From the NCBI RefSeq assembly GCF_009707385.1, contig NZ_CP046115.1, positions 2,046,001 through 2,110,000 of the forward strand: 64,000 nucleotides of DNA, read 5' to 3'. The first letter of the stretch is position 1. Every line of letters starts with the position of its first letter. This stretch comes from Klebsiella oxytoca. Lineage in GTDB: Bacteria; Pseudomonadota; Gammaproteobacteria; Enterobacterales; Enterobacteriaceae. The position numbers and the translations under genes are program-made. Shown piece by piece: positions 43,418 through 52,443 of the stretch. The notes under the pieces were generated by a model. It saw only the letters and a program-made list of their open reading frames with translations, had not been told where the DNA came from and made no database searches.

Positions 43418-44356
43418 ATGAGCCCATTTTCGCGTTTTGCTCTCTATTTTGCCGAAGTGGCCCGTAGCGGGAGCCTGCGGCGGGCGGCGGAAAAGCTGCA
43501 TATTTCCGCTTCGGCGATTAATCGACAAATTTTGCAGGCGGAGGAGGATTTCGGTACGCCGCTGTTTGAACGCCTGCCGGAAGGGCTGCGCATGACCACC
43601 GCCGGAGAGCTGCTGTACGACAATCTGCTGCGCTGGCAAAAGGAGTTTCAGCTGACCCGGCAAAAGTTTGATGAGCTGCAGGGGCTGAAGCGCGGCACCG
43701 TGAGCCTCGGCATGGTGCAGGCGCTGGCGGAAGGGAGCTTTGCCGCCGCGCTGGCGGAAATCATCAGCAGCTGGCAGTGGCTGGAGCTGAATCTGCAGGT
43801 GGCGGATAGCCATACCGTCAGCCAGAAGGTGCGCCAGGCGGATCTCGATTTTGGCCTGATTCTGGATCCCGAAGGCCAGGCCGGGCTGAGCGTGCTGGCT
43901 TTTGCCGAGCTGGAGATGGGCGTGGTCATGCGCCCGGATCATCCGCAGGCAAATGCTGAAATGTTGTCGTTAGGCGAGCTCAGCGAGGAGCGGCATATTG
44001 TGCCCGGCGCGCCGCTGATCGTCCATGAGCGGGTCGCGATGCTCTATCGTCATTATGATTTTTCCCCGGCGAACACCATTGGCTGCAACGATATCCGCCT
44101 GATTAAGTCGCTGGTGCTGAAAGGCGGCGGCGTGACGATTCTCAGCCGCCTGGACGTTCTGGATGAGGTGAAGCTTGGTCAGCTGGCGTTTGTCCCGCTG
44201 CGCAACAGGCTGCTGCGGCCGCTTACCCTGGCCCTGTGCACCGCCCCTTCGCGCCAGCTTTCCCGTCCCGCGCAGATGGCGATCCAGAAACTGACCGCGG
44301 TGATGGAGGAGATACAGGGCGGGGCAGCGGGTTCGCCACCGTCTGCGTCCCGGTAG
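43418..44356 (+). CDS. hpxR: LysR-family regulator HpxR
   Basis: A 312-residue LTTR with N-terminal HTH (GSLRRAAEKLHISASAINRQI) and an effector domain. It is divergent from hpxDE, which it is known to activate in response to hypoxanthine in Klebsiella. The ATG at 43418 is preferred; the frame continues upstream to a TTG at 43394 without better support. The last codons run into the first REP-like unit: the stop at 44354-44356 lies inside its first bases. Confidence 0.9.
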   Translation: MSPFSRFALYFAEVARSGSLRRAAEKLHISASAINRQILQAEEDFGTPLFERLPEGLRMTTAGELLYDNLLRWQKEFQLTRQKFDELQGLKRGTVSLGMVQALAEGSFAAALAEIISSWQWLELNLQVADSHTVSQKVRQADLDFGLILDPEGQAGLSVLAFAELEMGVVMRPDHPQANAEMLSLGELSEERHIVPGAPLIVHERVAMLYRHYDFSPANTIGCNDIRLIKSLVLKGGGVTILSRLDVLDEVKLGQLAFVPLRNRLLRPLTLALCTAPSRQLSRPAQMAIQKLTAVMEEIQGGAAGSPPSASR

Positions 44357-44632
44357 CCCGGACAGGCGCGCAGCGCCGCCTCCGGGAACAGGCCCGGCCT
44401 GAAATATCCTGCGGTTTGCTTCCCCGGCGGCGCTGCGCTGACCGGGGCTACGGGGGCACCAGCGTCTGCGTTCCGGTAGCCCGGACAGGCGCATAGCGCC
44501 GCCTCCGGGAGCAGGCCCGGTCTGAAATATCCTGCGGTTTGCTTCTCCGGCTGCGCTGACCGGGGCTACGGGTTCACTGCCGTTTGCATTCCGGTAGCCC
44601 GGCTAAGGCGTTTACGCCGCGAGCCGGGAGGG
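44353..44632. repeat. Tandem REP-like palindromic units between convergent hpxR and hpxO
   Basis: Units starting GTAGCCCGG at 44353, 44476 and 44594, each closing with CCGGGGCTAC in the first two. The first two are about 123 and 118 bp long and nearly identical, including GAAATATCCTGCGGTTTGCTT; the third is a short partial copy ending GCCGGGAG. Each unit is an inverted pair of GC-rich palindromes, i.e. a BIME-like element. Such repeats often protect mRNA 3' ends or bind IHF or gyrase. Confidence 0.85.
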
Positions 44633-44650
44633 GCGCTGATACCAGGATCT

Positions 44651-45805
44651 TTACCCCAGCGGACCGCCCTGAATAGTTTCACACAGACCGTTGATGATCC
44701 GCTCCCCGGTCTCAGATTTCAGCTCCTGATACCAGGCTTGAGTCAGCGCCATATCTTTGCCGTGGGTCACGTCGCAACGTTTACGCGCCTTCAGCACCAG
44801 ATCGCGGACCCGGTCGCAGCGCAGCGATTCATACTGACGCAACACCCCGACAATATCGTGGCTCTGGCGGAACAGATCCCCCAGCACCACCGCATCCTCA
44901 AGCGCCGCGCAGCCGCCCTGGCCGATATCCGGGGTAGTACTGTGTCCGGCGTCGCCCAGCAGCGCTACCCTGCCGTGAACCAGATTATCAAACGGCTCGA
45001 TATCATGAATCTCAATGCGGTTGGTGGTCTGCGGATCGAGGGCGGCGATCAGCTTCTGCACCTGCGGCGCCCAGCCGCTGAAATAGCGGCTAAGATCCGC
45101 CCGCACGGTGCTGCGATCCTCGGCCAGTCCGGCCGGAAGCGGCACATCAAAGAAGAAGTAAAACCGCCCATCGGAGACCGGCATCAGCGACACGCGTTTT
45201 CCCTCGCCGACGAAGGTGGTCCACTGGTTGCCCGGCGCAATTGTCTCATCAATCTCTACCAGGCCGTTCCAGTTAACGTATCCCGCATAGCGGCGCTCCG
45301 GGGTATAGCCGAGCACGTACGGACGCAGCGCCGAATGGCTGCCGTCAGCGGCAATCAAAAAATCCCCCTCGGCCATCGACCCGTCGGCAAACCAGACGCG
45401 AACGCCGTCTGCGTGCTCTTCGCAGCGGGTGACCCGTTTAGCAAACTGCACCGCGTCGCGCCCCCAGAAGTCGAGCATCTCGCGCTGTAGCTCAGCGCGA
45501 GAAACCGGACAGGGACGGCCGCCGGTGCGCTCAATCAGCGGCGCCAGGCTGAACTGAGTCAGGTTCTCTCCCCGCAGATAATCCTTATAAGCGAGAAAAT
45601 GCATTGGCCCGCCGTAGCTCTCGATAATATCGCCCATGCCCAGATGCTTCATACACTTCACGCCGTTAGGCCAGATGGAGATCGCCGCACCCACCGGCTT
45701 AATTTCTTTCACCGCTTCAAAGACTTCGCAGTGGATTCCTGCGTTTTTCAGCGCCACTGCCGCGCTCAGACCGCCAATTCCGCCGCCGATAACTAATGCT
45801 TTCAT
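44651..45805 (-). CDS. hpxO: FAD-dependent urate hydroxylase HpxO
   Basis: A 384-residue flavoprotein monooxygenase that turns urate into 5-hydroxyisourate with NADH and O2. It has the N-terminal GGGIGGLSAAVAL dinucleotide motif, IAADGSHSALR, and ALLGDAGHSTTPDIGQG for FAD ribityl binding. Arg204 and Tyr216, reported as the key catalytic residues of K. pneumoniae HpxO, are at exactly those positions. The length is identical. It is a single leftward gene, divergent from hpxPQT; the shared 346-bp region has sigma-54/NtrC elements for hpxP. Confidence 0.96.
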   Translation of the reverse strand: MKALVIGGGIGGLSAAVALKNAGIHCEVFEAVKEIKPVGAAISIWPNGVKCMKHLGMGDIIESYGGPMHFLAYKDYLRGENLTQFSLAPLIERTGGRPCPVSRAELQREMLDFWGRDAVQFAKRVTRCEEHADGVRVWFADGSMAEGDFLIAADGSHSALRPYVLGYTPERRYAGYVNWNGLVEIDETIAPGNQWTTFVGEGKRVSLMPVSDGRFYFFFDVPLPAGLAEDRSTVRADLSRYFSGWAPQVQKLIAALDPQTTNRIEIHDIEPFDNLVHGRVALLGDAGHSTTPDIGQGGCAALEDAVVLGDLFRQSHDIVGVLRQYESLRCDRVRDLVLKARKRCDVTHGKDMALTQAWYQELKSETGERIINGLCETIQGGPLG

Positions 45806-45849
45806 TTACTTCTCCTTAACATAAGTCGTTACTGGCTTGAGCAATTTGC

Positions 45850-45923
45850 GTACCACTTTGGCGCAGGCGCTGATTTCGCCGTCTGTCCTCCTCTGATTGC
45901 GTGATTCTGCACAAATATGGTGC
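45850..45923 (+). promoter_or_regulatory. Two NtrC-like sites before hpxPQT
   Basis: GTACC-ACTTT-GGCGC (45850-45864) and GCACA-AATAT-GGTGC (45909-45923) match the NtrC consensus GCACC-N5-GGTGC with two and one differences. Relative to the expected start near 45954 they centre at about -97 and -38. Confidence 0.6.
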
Positions 45924-45927
45924 GCAG

Positions 45928-45943
45928 TGGCCTGCCTGTTGCC
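45928..45943 (+). promoter_or_regulatory. Sigma-54 promoter candidate of hpxPQT
   Basis: TGGCCT-GCCTG-TTGCC has the -24 GG and -12 GC at the required spacing and matches TGGCAC-N5-TTGCA at all core positions. It lies 208 bp before the hpxP start. Nitrogen control of hpxPQT is known in Klebsiella. Confidence 0.6.
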
Positions 45944-46151
45944 TTTTTATGAATCAATAATTTCTAAAATTGAAAGTAAGAACCTAATGTTTCATTAGGG
46001 TGGCGAGGGAAATCTCTTTGCTATTACGGAAGATAAGGGTTTAACTATTTGAAAATTAAAGAATCGATTAAATGTTGCGTAAATGTGAGCGAGTTTGGCC
46101 TGTTTTGTGCACCCCTATCCGCACGCTTATTCGCAACGGGATAAAACGATC

Positions 46152-47534
46152 ATGTCAGATGAAAACAACGGCGGTTTAATCTACGGCCTTGAGCAGCGGA
46201 TCCCGCCGCTTCCGGCTTTTTTTAGCGCCCTACAGCACGTACTCGCCGGGCTGGTGGGGATCATCACGCCGCCGCTGATTATTGGCGCGGCGCTGGGGCT
46301 GGGGGAGTGGCTGCCCTATTTAATCAGCATGTCCCTGCTGGCATCAGGCATCGGCACCTTTTTACAGTCCAACCGCGTTTGGGGGATCGGCGCGGGCATG
46401 ATCTGTATGCAGGGCACCAGCTTTGCGTTTCTCGACGTCGCCATTGCCGGCGGTATGTGGGTAAAAGGGCAGGGCGGCACGCCGCAGGATATTATGGCCA
46501 TGCTGTTTGGCGTCAACTTTGTCGCCGCGCTGGTGCCCTGCCTCGTCAGCCGCTTTATTGAACCGCTGAAGCGCATTTTTACCCCGGTGATTACCGGCAG
46601 CGTCATTGCGCTAATTGGTATTAGCCTGATTAAAGTCAGCGTCATTAACTGGTGCGGCGGCGAGCAGGCTAAAGCCTTTGCCAGCACGAGCAATATTGCC
46701 CTCGGCGCGGTTACCCTGGGGACTATCGTTCTGCTGAGCTGCGCGAAAAATCGCTGGCTGCGCCTCTCTTCGGTGGTGGTGGGGATGGCCGTCGGCTGCG
46801 CGGCAGCAGCGCTTAGCGGAGCCTTCCAGCTTAAAGGCGTCGGCGATGTCTGGTTTCGCCTGCCGCAGCTGTTCCCGTTTGGTTTCCATTTCAACAGCGC
46901 CATTTTCTTGCCGATTGCGCTGGTGTCGCTGGTGTGCATTCTTGAGGCAGTAGGCGATCTGACGGCTAACTGCCTGATCTCCCGGCAGTCGATTGACGAC
47001 GAGGCCTTCCGTTCACGGCTGAAAGGCGGCATCTTTGCCGATGGTATCAGCTGTATGGTGGCGGCGATGCTGTGCGCGTTTCCCAACACTACCTTTGCGC
47101 AAAACAACGGCGTGATTCAGATGACCGGCGTCGCCAGCCGCTACGTTGGCCGCTACATCGGAGGAATTTTGATTCTGCTCGGCCTGTTTCCGCCGTTCGG
47201 CGAGATACTGCGCCAGATCCCTGCGCCGGTGCTGGGCGGCGCGACGATGGTAATGTTTGGCTGCGTCGTGGCGGCGGGGATCCGCATCATTACCCAGAAG
47301 CCGCTGACCCGCCGCGATATGTTGATCGTTGGCCTGGCCTTTGGTTTTGGTCTCGGCATTGAAGCGGTCCCGGCGTTTCTGACCCACTTCCCGCCGATCG
47401 TCGGCAACCTGTTCGGTTCCGCGGCGACCAGCGGCGGGCTGGTGGCGATTATCCTCAATTTGCTGATTCCGGATGAGAAACAAGCCGTAGCGACGGTAAC
47501 AAGGAGCACCGATGATCGCGCTGAATCACTTTAA
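46152..47534 (+). CDS. hpxP: Purine permease HpxP (NCS2/NAT family)
   Basis: A 460-residue nucleobase:cation symporter-2 protein with about 12-14 membrane segments. The N-terminus is LEQRIPPLPAFFSALQHVLA, a conserved Glu lies in CILEAVGDLTANC, and the NAT signature region is QNNGVIQMTGVASRYVGRYIG. It imports urate/xanthine-type purines. The ATG at 46152 is chosen on similarity of the following residues to family starts; the frame opens at 46095. It overlaps hpxQ by 23 nt. Confidence 0.9.
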   Translation: MSDENNGGLIYGLEQRIPPLPAFFSALQHVLAGLVGIITPPLIIGAALGLGEWLPYLISMSLLASGIGTFLQSNRVWGIGAGMICMQGTSFAFLDVAIAGGMWVKGQGGTPQDIMAMLFGVNFVAALVPCLVSRFIEPLKRIFTPVITGSVIALIGISLIKVSVINWCGGEQAKAFASTSNIALGAVTLGTIVLLSCAKNRWLRLSSVVVGMAVGCAAAALSGAFQLKGVGDVWFRLPQLFPFGFHFNSAIFLPIALVSLVCILEAVGDLTANCLISRQSIDDEAFRSRLKGGIFADGISCMVAAMLCAFPNTTFAQNNGVIQMTGVASRYVGRYIGGILILLGLFPPFGEILRQIPAPVLGGATMVMFGCVVAAGIRIITQKPLTRRDMLIVGLAFGFGLGIEAVPAFLTHFPPIVGNLFGSAATSGGLVAIILNLLIPDEKQAVATVTRSTDDRAESL

Positions 47535-48012
47535 TCAGCTGACAGAAGAAGAGGCGACCTCTTTACTGAAGCCCTGCGTAGCCGTCTGCGGCTGGGCGGC
47601 GGCGCTTGCTGGCGGTCGGCCATGGCGAAGTCGCGCTGAATTGCTTGGCGCCGCGCAGCAGCTGATGGTGGGATGGGGTGAAGCGGAGCTCACCGAGGCG
47701 CTGAGCGCCCATCCGCGTATCGGCGAGAAGCCCGCCGGACAACAGGCCCACGCGGCGCTCTCGCGTCAGGAGCAGGGGGGCGTCAATGGCGACGACGCTG
47801 CGCTGGCGCAGGCGCTAAAAGAGGGCAACGCTCGCTACGAAGCGCGCTTTGGTAGAGTGTTTTTGATTCGCGCCAAAGGGCGCGGCGGAGAGGATATTCT
47901 GGCGGCGCTGTTGCGTCGGCTGCACAACAGCGATAGCGCAGAAGTGCAGGAGGCGTTAACGCAGCTGCGCGAAATCACCTTATTAAGACTGGAAGGAGCG
48001 ATTGGCGAATGA
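47512..48012 (+). CDS. hpxQ: OHCU decarboxylase HpxQ
   Basis: A 166-residue 2-oxo-4-hydroxy-4-carboxy-5-ureidoimidazoline decarboxylase, which makes S-(+)-allantoin from the HpxT product. His67 in SAHPRIGEKP is the catalytic His of the family; GWGEAELTEALSAHP precedes it. AGGAG stands before the ATG inside the hpxP end, and the stop overlaps the hpxT start (ATGA), so the three genes are translationally coupled. Confidence 0.95.
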   Translation: MIALNHFNQLTEEEATSLLKPCVAVCGWAAALAGGRPWRSRAELLGAAQQLMVGWGEAELTEALSAHPRIGEKPAGQQAHAALSRQEQGGVNGDDAALAQALKEGNARYEARFGRVFLIRAKGRGGEDILAALLRRLHNSDSAEVQEALTQLREITLLRLEGAIGE

Positions 48013-48335
48013 GTACCTTAAGCACCCATATCCTGGATATCTCTACCGGCCGACCGGCGCAGGGCGTTAAGGTTGTGCTGGAGCGCGAAGGCGCGCGGGT
48101 TGCCAGCGGCGTTACCGATAATAATGGTCGTATTGGCGAACTGAGCGCCGGGCCGCTGGCGCCGGGGAGTTACCGGCTGAGCGCAGATATTGGCGAGTGG
48201 TTTGCCGCCAGCGGGCGCGAGACGCTGTATCTGAGCGCGCAGATTGATTTTGCTATCCGTGAGGCGAGCGATGAGCACTATCATTTACCGTTTTTAATCG
48301 CGCCCGGCGGCTGGTCCACCTATCGCGGCAGCTAA
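48009..48335 (+). CDS. hpxT: 5-hydroxyisourate hydrolase HpxT (transthyretin-related)
   Basis: A 108-residue transthyretin-like protein that hydrolyses 5-hydroxyisourate to OHCU. It has the N-terminal LSTHILDISTGRPAQGV with the catalytic His, a conserved Arg region, and the C-terminal tetrapeptide YRGS that marks HIU hydrolases. No signal peptide, so cytoplasmic. Last gene of hpxPQT; REP-like repeats follow. Confidence 0.96.
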   Translation: MSTLSTHILDISTGRPAQGVKVVLEREGARVASGVTDNNGRIGELSAGPLAPGSYRLSADIGEWFAASGRETLYLSAQIDFAIREASDEHYHLPFLIAPGGWSTYRGS

Positions 48336-48378
48336 ATGCCTCCGGCGGCGCTGTACGTTCAACGTCATCCGTAGTCTT

Positions 48379-48664
48379 GTAGCCCAGGTCAGGCGCTTGT
48401 GCCGCGACCCGGGAGGATCTTTGAATGAAAATCCTCTGCGGCTGGTTTTCCCGGCGGCGCTACGCTTGGCCGGGCTACACGTCCGCAGTCGCTTGTGGTC
48501 CGGTAGCCTGGGTCAGGCGCTTGTGCCGCGACCCGGGAGGATCTTTGAATGAAAATCCTCTGCGGCTGGTTTTCCCGGCGGCGCTACGCTTGGCCGGGCT
48601 ACAGGTCCGCAGTCGCTTGTGATCCGGTAGCCCGGGTCAGGCGTTTGCGCCGCGACCCGGGAAA
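48379..48664. repeat. 124-bp tandem REP-like repeats between convergent hpxT and guaD
   Basis: Two nearly identical 124-bp units begin at 48379 and 48503 (GTAGCC.GGGTCAGGCGCTTG type), followed by a partial third unit at 48627-48664. Each has an inner palindrome pair, closing with GGCCGGGCTAC. The third copy ends 4 bp from the guaD stop codon. The architecture, two full units plus a partial third, is the same as in the hpxR-hpxO array, though the unit sequence differs. Confidence 0.88.
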
Positions 48665-48667
48665 AAG

Positions 48668-49987
48668 CTACTCCGCTATTGCATCTCCCCATACTCGCTC
48701 GCCGTTTACCCACGTCTCGCTGATATTACGCTCATCGCCCAGAGTCATCAGGACGAACAGCTGCTCATAGATATCTTTGCAGCGCCCGCTGCGTAAGCGC
48801 TGCAGCGGCGTCACCGCCGGGTCGATTACCACAAAATCGGCCTCTTTCCCGGGCTGGAAATTACCAATCTTCTCATCAAGACGCAGAGCGCGCGCGCCGC
48901 CGAGAGTCGCATGGTAGAAGGCTTCGCTGGCGCGCAGGCGGTAGCTTTGCAGCTGGCTCACTTTATACGCCTCGCCAAGAGTGCGCAGCATACTGAACGT
49001 AGTGCCTGCGCCAACATCGCTACCGATACCCATCCGCACCTTGTGCTGCCAGCAGGCAGGTAAACGAAACAGGCCACTACCGAGGAACAGGTTTGAGGTC
49101 GGGCAAAAGGCCAGCGCCGAGCCGGTATCGTGCAGGCACTGCCACTCCGCATCCGCCAGATGAATGCCATGGGCAAATACGCTGCGCTCGCCGGTCAGTC
49201 GATAGTGATGATAAACATCCAGATAGTGTTCATGCTCCGGCCACAGGTTTTTTACCCACGCTACTTCATTGAGGTTTTCGCTCAGGTGGGTATGCAGCCA
49301 GGTATCGGGAAACTCTTCCCGCAGCTGCTGCACCGCCGCCAGTAGCTCCGGCGTTGAGGTCGGCGCGAAGCGCGGCGTTATGGCGTATCCCAGACGGCCG
49401 CGCAGGTGCCAGCGCTGAATCAGTTCGCGGGTTTGCCGGTAGCTCTGCTCCGCGCTTTCGCTCAGATACTCGGGCGCGTGGCGGTCCATCATCACTTTCC
49501 CGGCAATCAGGCGCATATTCAGCCGCAGCGCCTCGTTAAACAGGGCATCCACCGATTCAGGGTGCAGCGTACAAAAGACCAGCGCGGTGGTGGTGCCGTG
49601 GCTCAGCAGCTGGTTAACAAAAAATTGCGCGATCTCTGCGGCGTAGTCGGCGTCGGCAAACTGGCTCTCCACCGGAAAGGTGTAGGTAGTGAGCCACTCC
49701 AGCAGCTGCTCGCCAAATGCGCCAATCATTTCCGTCTGCGGATAGTGCACGTGGGCATCGACAAAGCCCGGCAGCAGCAGCTTACCGCGCAGGTCGCGAT
49801 AGCCCTTCAGCGGATGCAGATAGCGTTCGCCCTCCTGCCAGGGCAGCAGTACCTGAACGCGTCCGTCCCGGAGAAACAAAATACCATCTTCCAGATAGCG
49901 CGCGTGGCGGGCGATTTCGTCAGCGCTATCGGCGACAGCGGCGATATCGAAAAATGCGCCGCGAACTGCGGCATGGTAGTCAAACAT
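48668..49987 (-). CDS. guaD: Guanine deaminase
   Basis: A 439-residue amidohydrolase that converts guanine to xanthine. Zinc-binding motifs are FVDAHVHYPQTEMIG (HxH), TWLHTHLSENLNEV, FAHGIHLADAEW and GIGSDVGAGTTFSML, the last also carrying the catalytic Asp. Length and layout fit E. coli GuaD. It lies 108 bp downstream of hpxC on the same strand and feeds guanine into the xanthine pathway. Confidence 0.93.
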   Translation of the reverse strand: MFDYHAAVRGAFFDIAAVADSADEIARHARYLEDGILFLRDGRVQVLLPWQEGERYLHPLKGYRDLRGKLLLPGFVDAHVHYPQTEMIGAFGEQLLEWLTTYTFPVESQFADADYAAEIAQFFVNQLLSHGTTTALVFCTLHPESVDALFNEALRLNMRLIAGKVMMDRHAPEYLSESAEQSYRQTRELIQRWHLRGRLGYAITPRFAPTSTPELLAAVQQLREEFPDTWLHTHLSENLNEVAWVKNLWPEHEHYLDVYHHYRLTGERSVFAHGIHLADAEWQCLHDTGSALAFCPTSNLFLGSGLFRLPACWQHKVRMGIGSDVGAGTTFSMLRTLGEAYKVSQLQSYRLRASEAFYHATLGGARALRLDEKIGNFQPGKEADFVVIDPAVTPLQRLRSGRCKDIYEQLFVLMTLGDERNISETWVNGERVWGDAIAE

Positions 49988-50095
49988 CAGATCTGCCTTT
50001 GGATTAGCGAAAGGATAGATGAATTGAGCAAGATTGATGCCAGTTTGCGCAGGAGAGACGCCGCCACGACGGGAAGCCGCGGCGGGGAAACCGGA

Positions 50096-51583
50096 TCACT
50101 CTTTCTGCGCGAGAGGGCTGAAACCGGCGGTGGCGCCGACGCGCTCGTCGCGGGCAATCCAGCGATAGGCCGCGCCGCTGAGGAATACGCCGATAAACCA
50201 GCTAAAGTTGGCCACTGCGTGCAGCGATGGAATGAAGCTTATAACCAGACCAATGGCGACGGAAGGCACCAGCGCGGCAATCGCTTTTGGATTAAAGCCG
50301 TTGCGGTACCAGTACTGGCCTTTTGGCGTGTCGTCGAACAGGTCGTTGACCGAAACCTGCCCGCGCTTAATGATGTAGAAATCGACAATCAGGATACCGA
50401 ACAGCGGGCCGATAAACGCCCCCAGCACGTCAAGGGTATAGTGGATAAGCTCCGGCGAGTTAAACAGATTCCACGGCGTCAGCAGAATAGAGCCCACGGC
50501 GGCAATCATCCCTCCGGTGCGAAAGCTGATTTTCTGCGGCGAACAGTTCGAGAAATCGAAGGCCGGAGAGACAAAGTTGGCCACGATATTGATCCCGATG
50601 GTGGCGGTGATCATGGTCAGCAGACCAATGGCGACCGCCAGGTCGTTGCCTACGCGGCTCACGGTCTCAATCGGGTCGGTGATCATGTGGCCAAACAGTG
50701 ACTGGGTGCCGGAGACAATCACCACGGTCACGATGGAGAACAGCAGGAAGTTAAACGGCAGGCCCCAGCGGTTGCCGCGGCGGATCTCGTCCATGCTTTT
50801 ACCATAGCGCGAGAAGTCGCCAAAGTTGAGCAGCGGGCCGGAGAAGTAGGAGACTACCAGCGCGGTGGCGGTGATCATCTGCCAGGTTTGCTCCCCGGCG
50901 CTCAGCGATTTGCTGGCGAGGGTAAAGGAGATCCCGTCAAAACCGGTTTTGTATACAATCCATCCCGCCAGCGCCAGCATCACCACATAGACCGCCGGAC
51001 CGGCAATATCGATAAAGCGCTTAATCGCGTTCATCCCATGCCAGAAGACCATCGCCTGCAGCAGCCACATGATGGCGAAGCACAGCCAGCCAAGATGCGA
51101 CAGGCCCAGGAAGCTGGATGCGGTGAGGATCGACAGCGACGGCCAGAATTTCAGCAGCACCAGCATCAGCGCGTTAGCGGCGAGATAAGTCTGAATGCCG
51201 TACCACGCGAAAGCGATCAGCCCGCGGATCACCGCTGGAATATTGGCGCCGAACACGCCGAAAGCCTGACGACAGATCACCGCGTAGGGTACGCCCGCCA
51301 TCTGGCTGGGCTTCGCCACCAGGTTGGCGCACAGCTGAACGATACAGATTCCCACCAGCAGGCACAGCAGCACTTGCCAGCTCGCCAGGCCAAGGGTAAA
51401 GAAGCTTGCGGCCACTACGTAGCCTCCCATGCTGTGTACGTCCGACATCCAGAAAGAAAAGATGTTGTACCAGCTCCAGTTCCGATCGCGCGTCGGCGCC
51501 AGATCCTCATTGCAAAGCCGTGGGCTGTATCCAGCGTGGGGATCGGCGGCCTTAACCTGATGCGTAGTTTGTATATCTGGCAT
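50096..51583 (-). CDS. hpxC: Allantoin permease HpxC (NCS1 family)
   Basis: A 495-residue nucleobase:cation symporter-1 with about 12 membrane segments. Recognisable elements are NWSWYNIFSFWMSDVHSMGGY at the N-terminus, GVPYAVICRQAFGVFGANIPA, and GPLFGILIVDFYIIKRGQVSVNDLF at the C-terminus. It is divergent from hpxSAB, which encodes the racemase and allantoinase, so allantoin is the expected substrate, as proposed for Klebsiella HpxC. An 11-bp motif shared with the hpxS promoter lies inside its coding sequence at 50948-50958. Confidence 0.9.
   Translation of the reverse strand: MPDIQTTHQVKAADPHAGYSPRLCNEDLAPTRDRNWSWYNIFSFWMSDVHSMGGYVVAASFFTLGLASWQVLLCLLVGICIVQLCANLVAKPSQMAGVPYAVICRQAFGVFGANIPAVIRGLIAFAWYGIQTYLAANALMLVLLKFWPSLSILTASSFLGLSHLGWLCFAIMWLLQAMVFWHGMNAIKRFIDIAGPAVYVVMLALAGWIVYKTGFDGISFTLASKSLSAGEQTWQMITATALVVSYFSGPLLNFGDFSRYGKSMDEIRRGNRWGLPFNFLLFSIVTVVIVSGTQSLFGHMITDPIETVSRVGNDLAVAIGLLTMITATIGINIVANFVSPAFDFSNCSPQKISFRTGGMIAAVGSILLTPWNLFNSPELIHYTLDVLGAFIGPLFGILIVDFYIIKRGQVSVNDLFDDTPKGQYWYRNGFNPKAIAALVPSVAIGLVISFIPSLHAVANFSWFIGVFLSGAAYRWIARDERVGATAGFSPLAQKE
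50948..50958. promoter_or_regulatory. Intragenic copy of the candidate HpxS operator in hpxC
   Basis: TTTGTATACAA, identical to the copies at 51661-51671 and 52453-52463. It lies within hpxC codons (WIVYKT), 713 bp from the promoter copy. Confidence 0.5.
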
Positions 51584-51660
51584 GAAACCTGCTCCTGTGA
51601 ATGAAAACCCTTTAAACGGATTGCTGAGGCTATTGCAGGATTCAGGCCAGAATGGTTAAT

Positions 51661-51693
51661 TTTGTATACAATAATTGAATTTTATGTATACGA
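51661..51693. promoter_or_regulatory. Candidate HpxS operator pair in the hpxC-hpxS intergenic region
   Basis: TTGTATACAA at 51662-51671 is a perfect 10-bp palindrome, and TATGTATACGA at 51683-51693 repeats its GTATAC core 22 bp (two helical turns) further on. The form fits FadR-group GntR operators (TNGT..ACNA). It lies 33-65 bp before hpxS and about 80-110 bp before hpxC, where a GntR protein could control both directions. Confidence 0.65.
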
Positions 51694-51726
51694 TTTGATG
51701 TCGAAAAGTAAAATTTGGAGTGGTTA

Positions 51727-52443
51727 ATGAGCAACCAACCTCGTCTGCAGGCCGCGCCAGAGCAGCAAGATAAAGACGAATCCATCTATCAGGCGCTGAT
51801 GACCGCAATCGTCGAGCATCAGCTACCGCCGGGAAGCAAACTGCCGGAAGAGGCGCTGGCGGAGGTGTTTGGCGTGAGCCGCACCGGGATCAGAAAGGTG
51901 CTGCAACGACTCGCCACTGTGCAAATGGTCACCTTAACGCCCAAACGTGGTGCACAGGTCGCCAGCCCGACGGTAGAGGAAGCGCAGGAGATCTTTCGTA
52001 CCCGCGCGCTGCTGGAAGTGGCGAACCTGCCGGATGTGCTGGCCCGCTGCCGGCCTCCGCATCTGGCGGCGCTGGAAGCGATTACTCATCAGGAGCAGCA
52101 GGCCCATGAAAGCTATAACGGCCCGGCGGCGATCCGCTACTCCGCCGAGTTTCATATCCAGCTGCAGGCAATTTCCGGCAATCAGGTGCTCACCGAAATG
52201 GTGACTCGCCTGAGCCAGCGCTCTTCATTAGTTATTGCAGCGTGGGGATCGCCGTGGCGTCAGGGCTGCCGCTGCGACGATCACGAACGGCTGATCCAGC
52301 GATTGCGCGATAAGGCGCTGCAGCCCCTGAGCGATGAGCTAACGCACCATTTTGAACATATTGTCGCCAGTCTCTGCTTTGAGCGTTCTGGCGTGACCCT
52401 GCCTGATTTTGCCCGGCTGTTTGCCGGCTATAAGGAGCCTTAA
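51727..52443 (+). CDS. hpxS: GntR-family regulator HpxS
   Basis: A 238-residue FadR/FCD-type GntR regulator. The winged HTH spans residues 25-85 (LPPGSKLPEEALAEVFGVSRTGIRKVLQRLA), followed by an all-helical FCD effector domain. GGAG stands before the ATG at 51727; the frame opens at a TTG at 51715. It heads hpxSAB and overlaps hpxA by 1 nt. It should respond to allantoin or a relative and control hpxC and hpxSAB. Confidence 0.9.
   Translation: MSNQPRLQAAPEQQDKDESIYQALMTAIVEHQLPPGSKLPEEALAEVFGVSRTGIRKVLQRLATVQMVTLTPKRGAQVASPTVEEAQEIFRTRALLEVANLPDVLARCRPPHLAALEAITHQEQQAHESYNGPAAIRYSAEFHIQLQAISGNQVLTEMVTRLSQRSSLVIAAWGSPWRQGCRCDDHERLIQRLRDKALQPLSDELTHHFEHIVASLCFERSGVTLPDFARLFAGYKEP

Noticed and set aside
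44738..45490. A 250-codon plus-strand frame opposite hpxO
   Set aside because: Antisense shadow of a high-GC gene whose product is certain (HpxO catalytic residues at exact positions).
45806..46151. A purine riboswitch before hpxP
   Set aside because: No aptamer-like junction was recognised; the region is explained by sigma-54 and NtrC-type sites.
48425..48770. Small frames MKILCGWFSRRRYAWPGY repeated twice
   Set aside because: They are generated by the 124-bp REP-like repeats and have no ribosome binding site context of their own.
49406..50701. A 431-codon open frame on the plus strand
   Set aside because: It lies antisense across guaD and the end of hpxC, is rich in Arg/Gln/His as expected from a GC-rich shadow frame, and has no family motifs.
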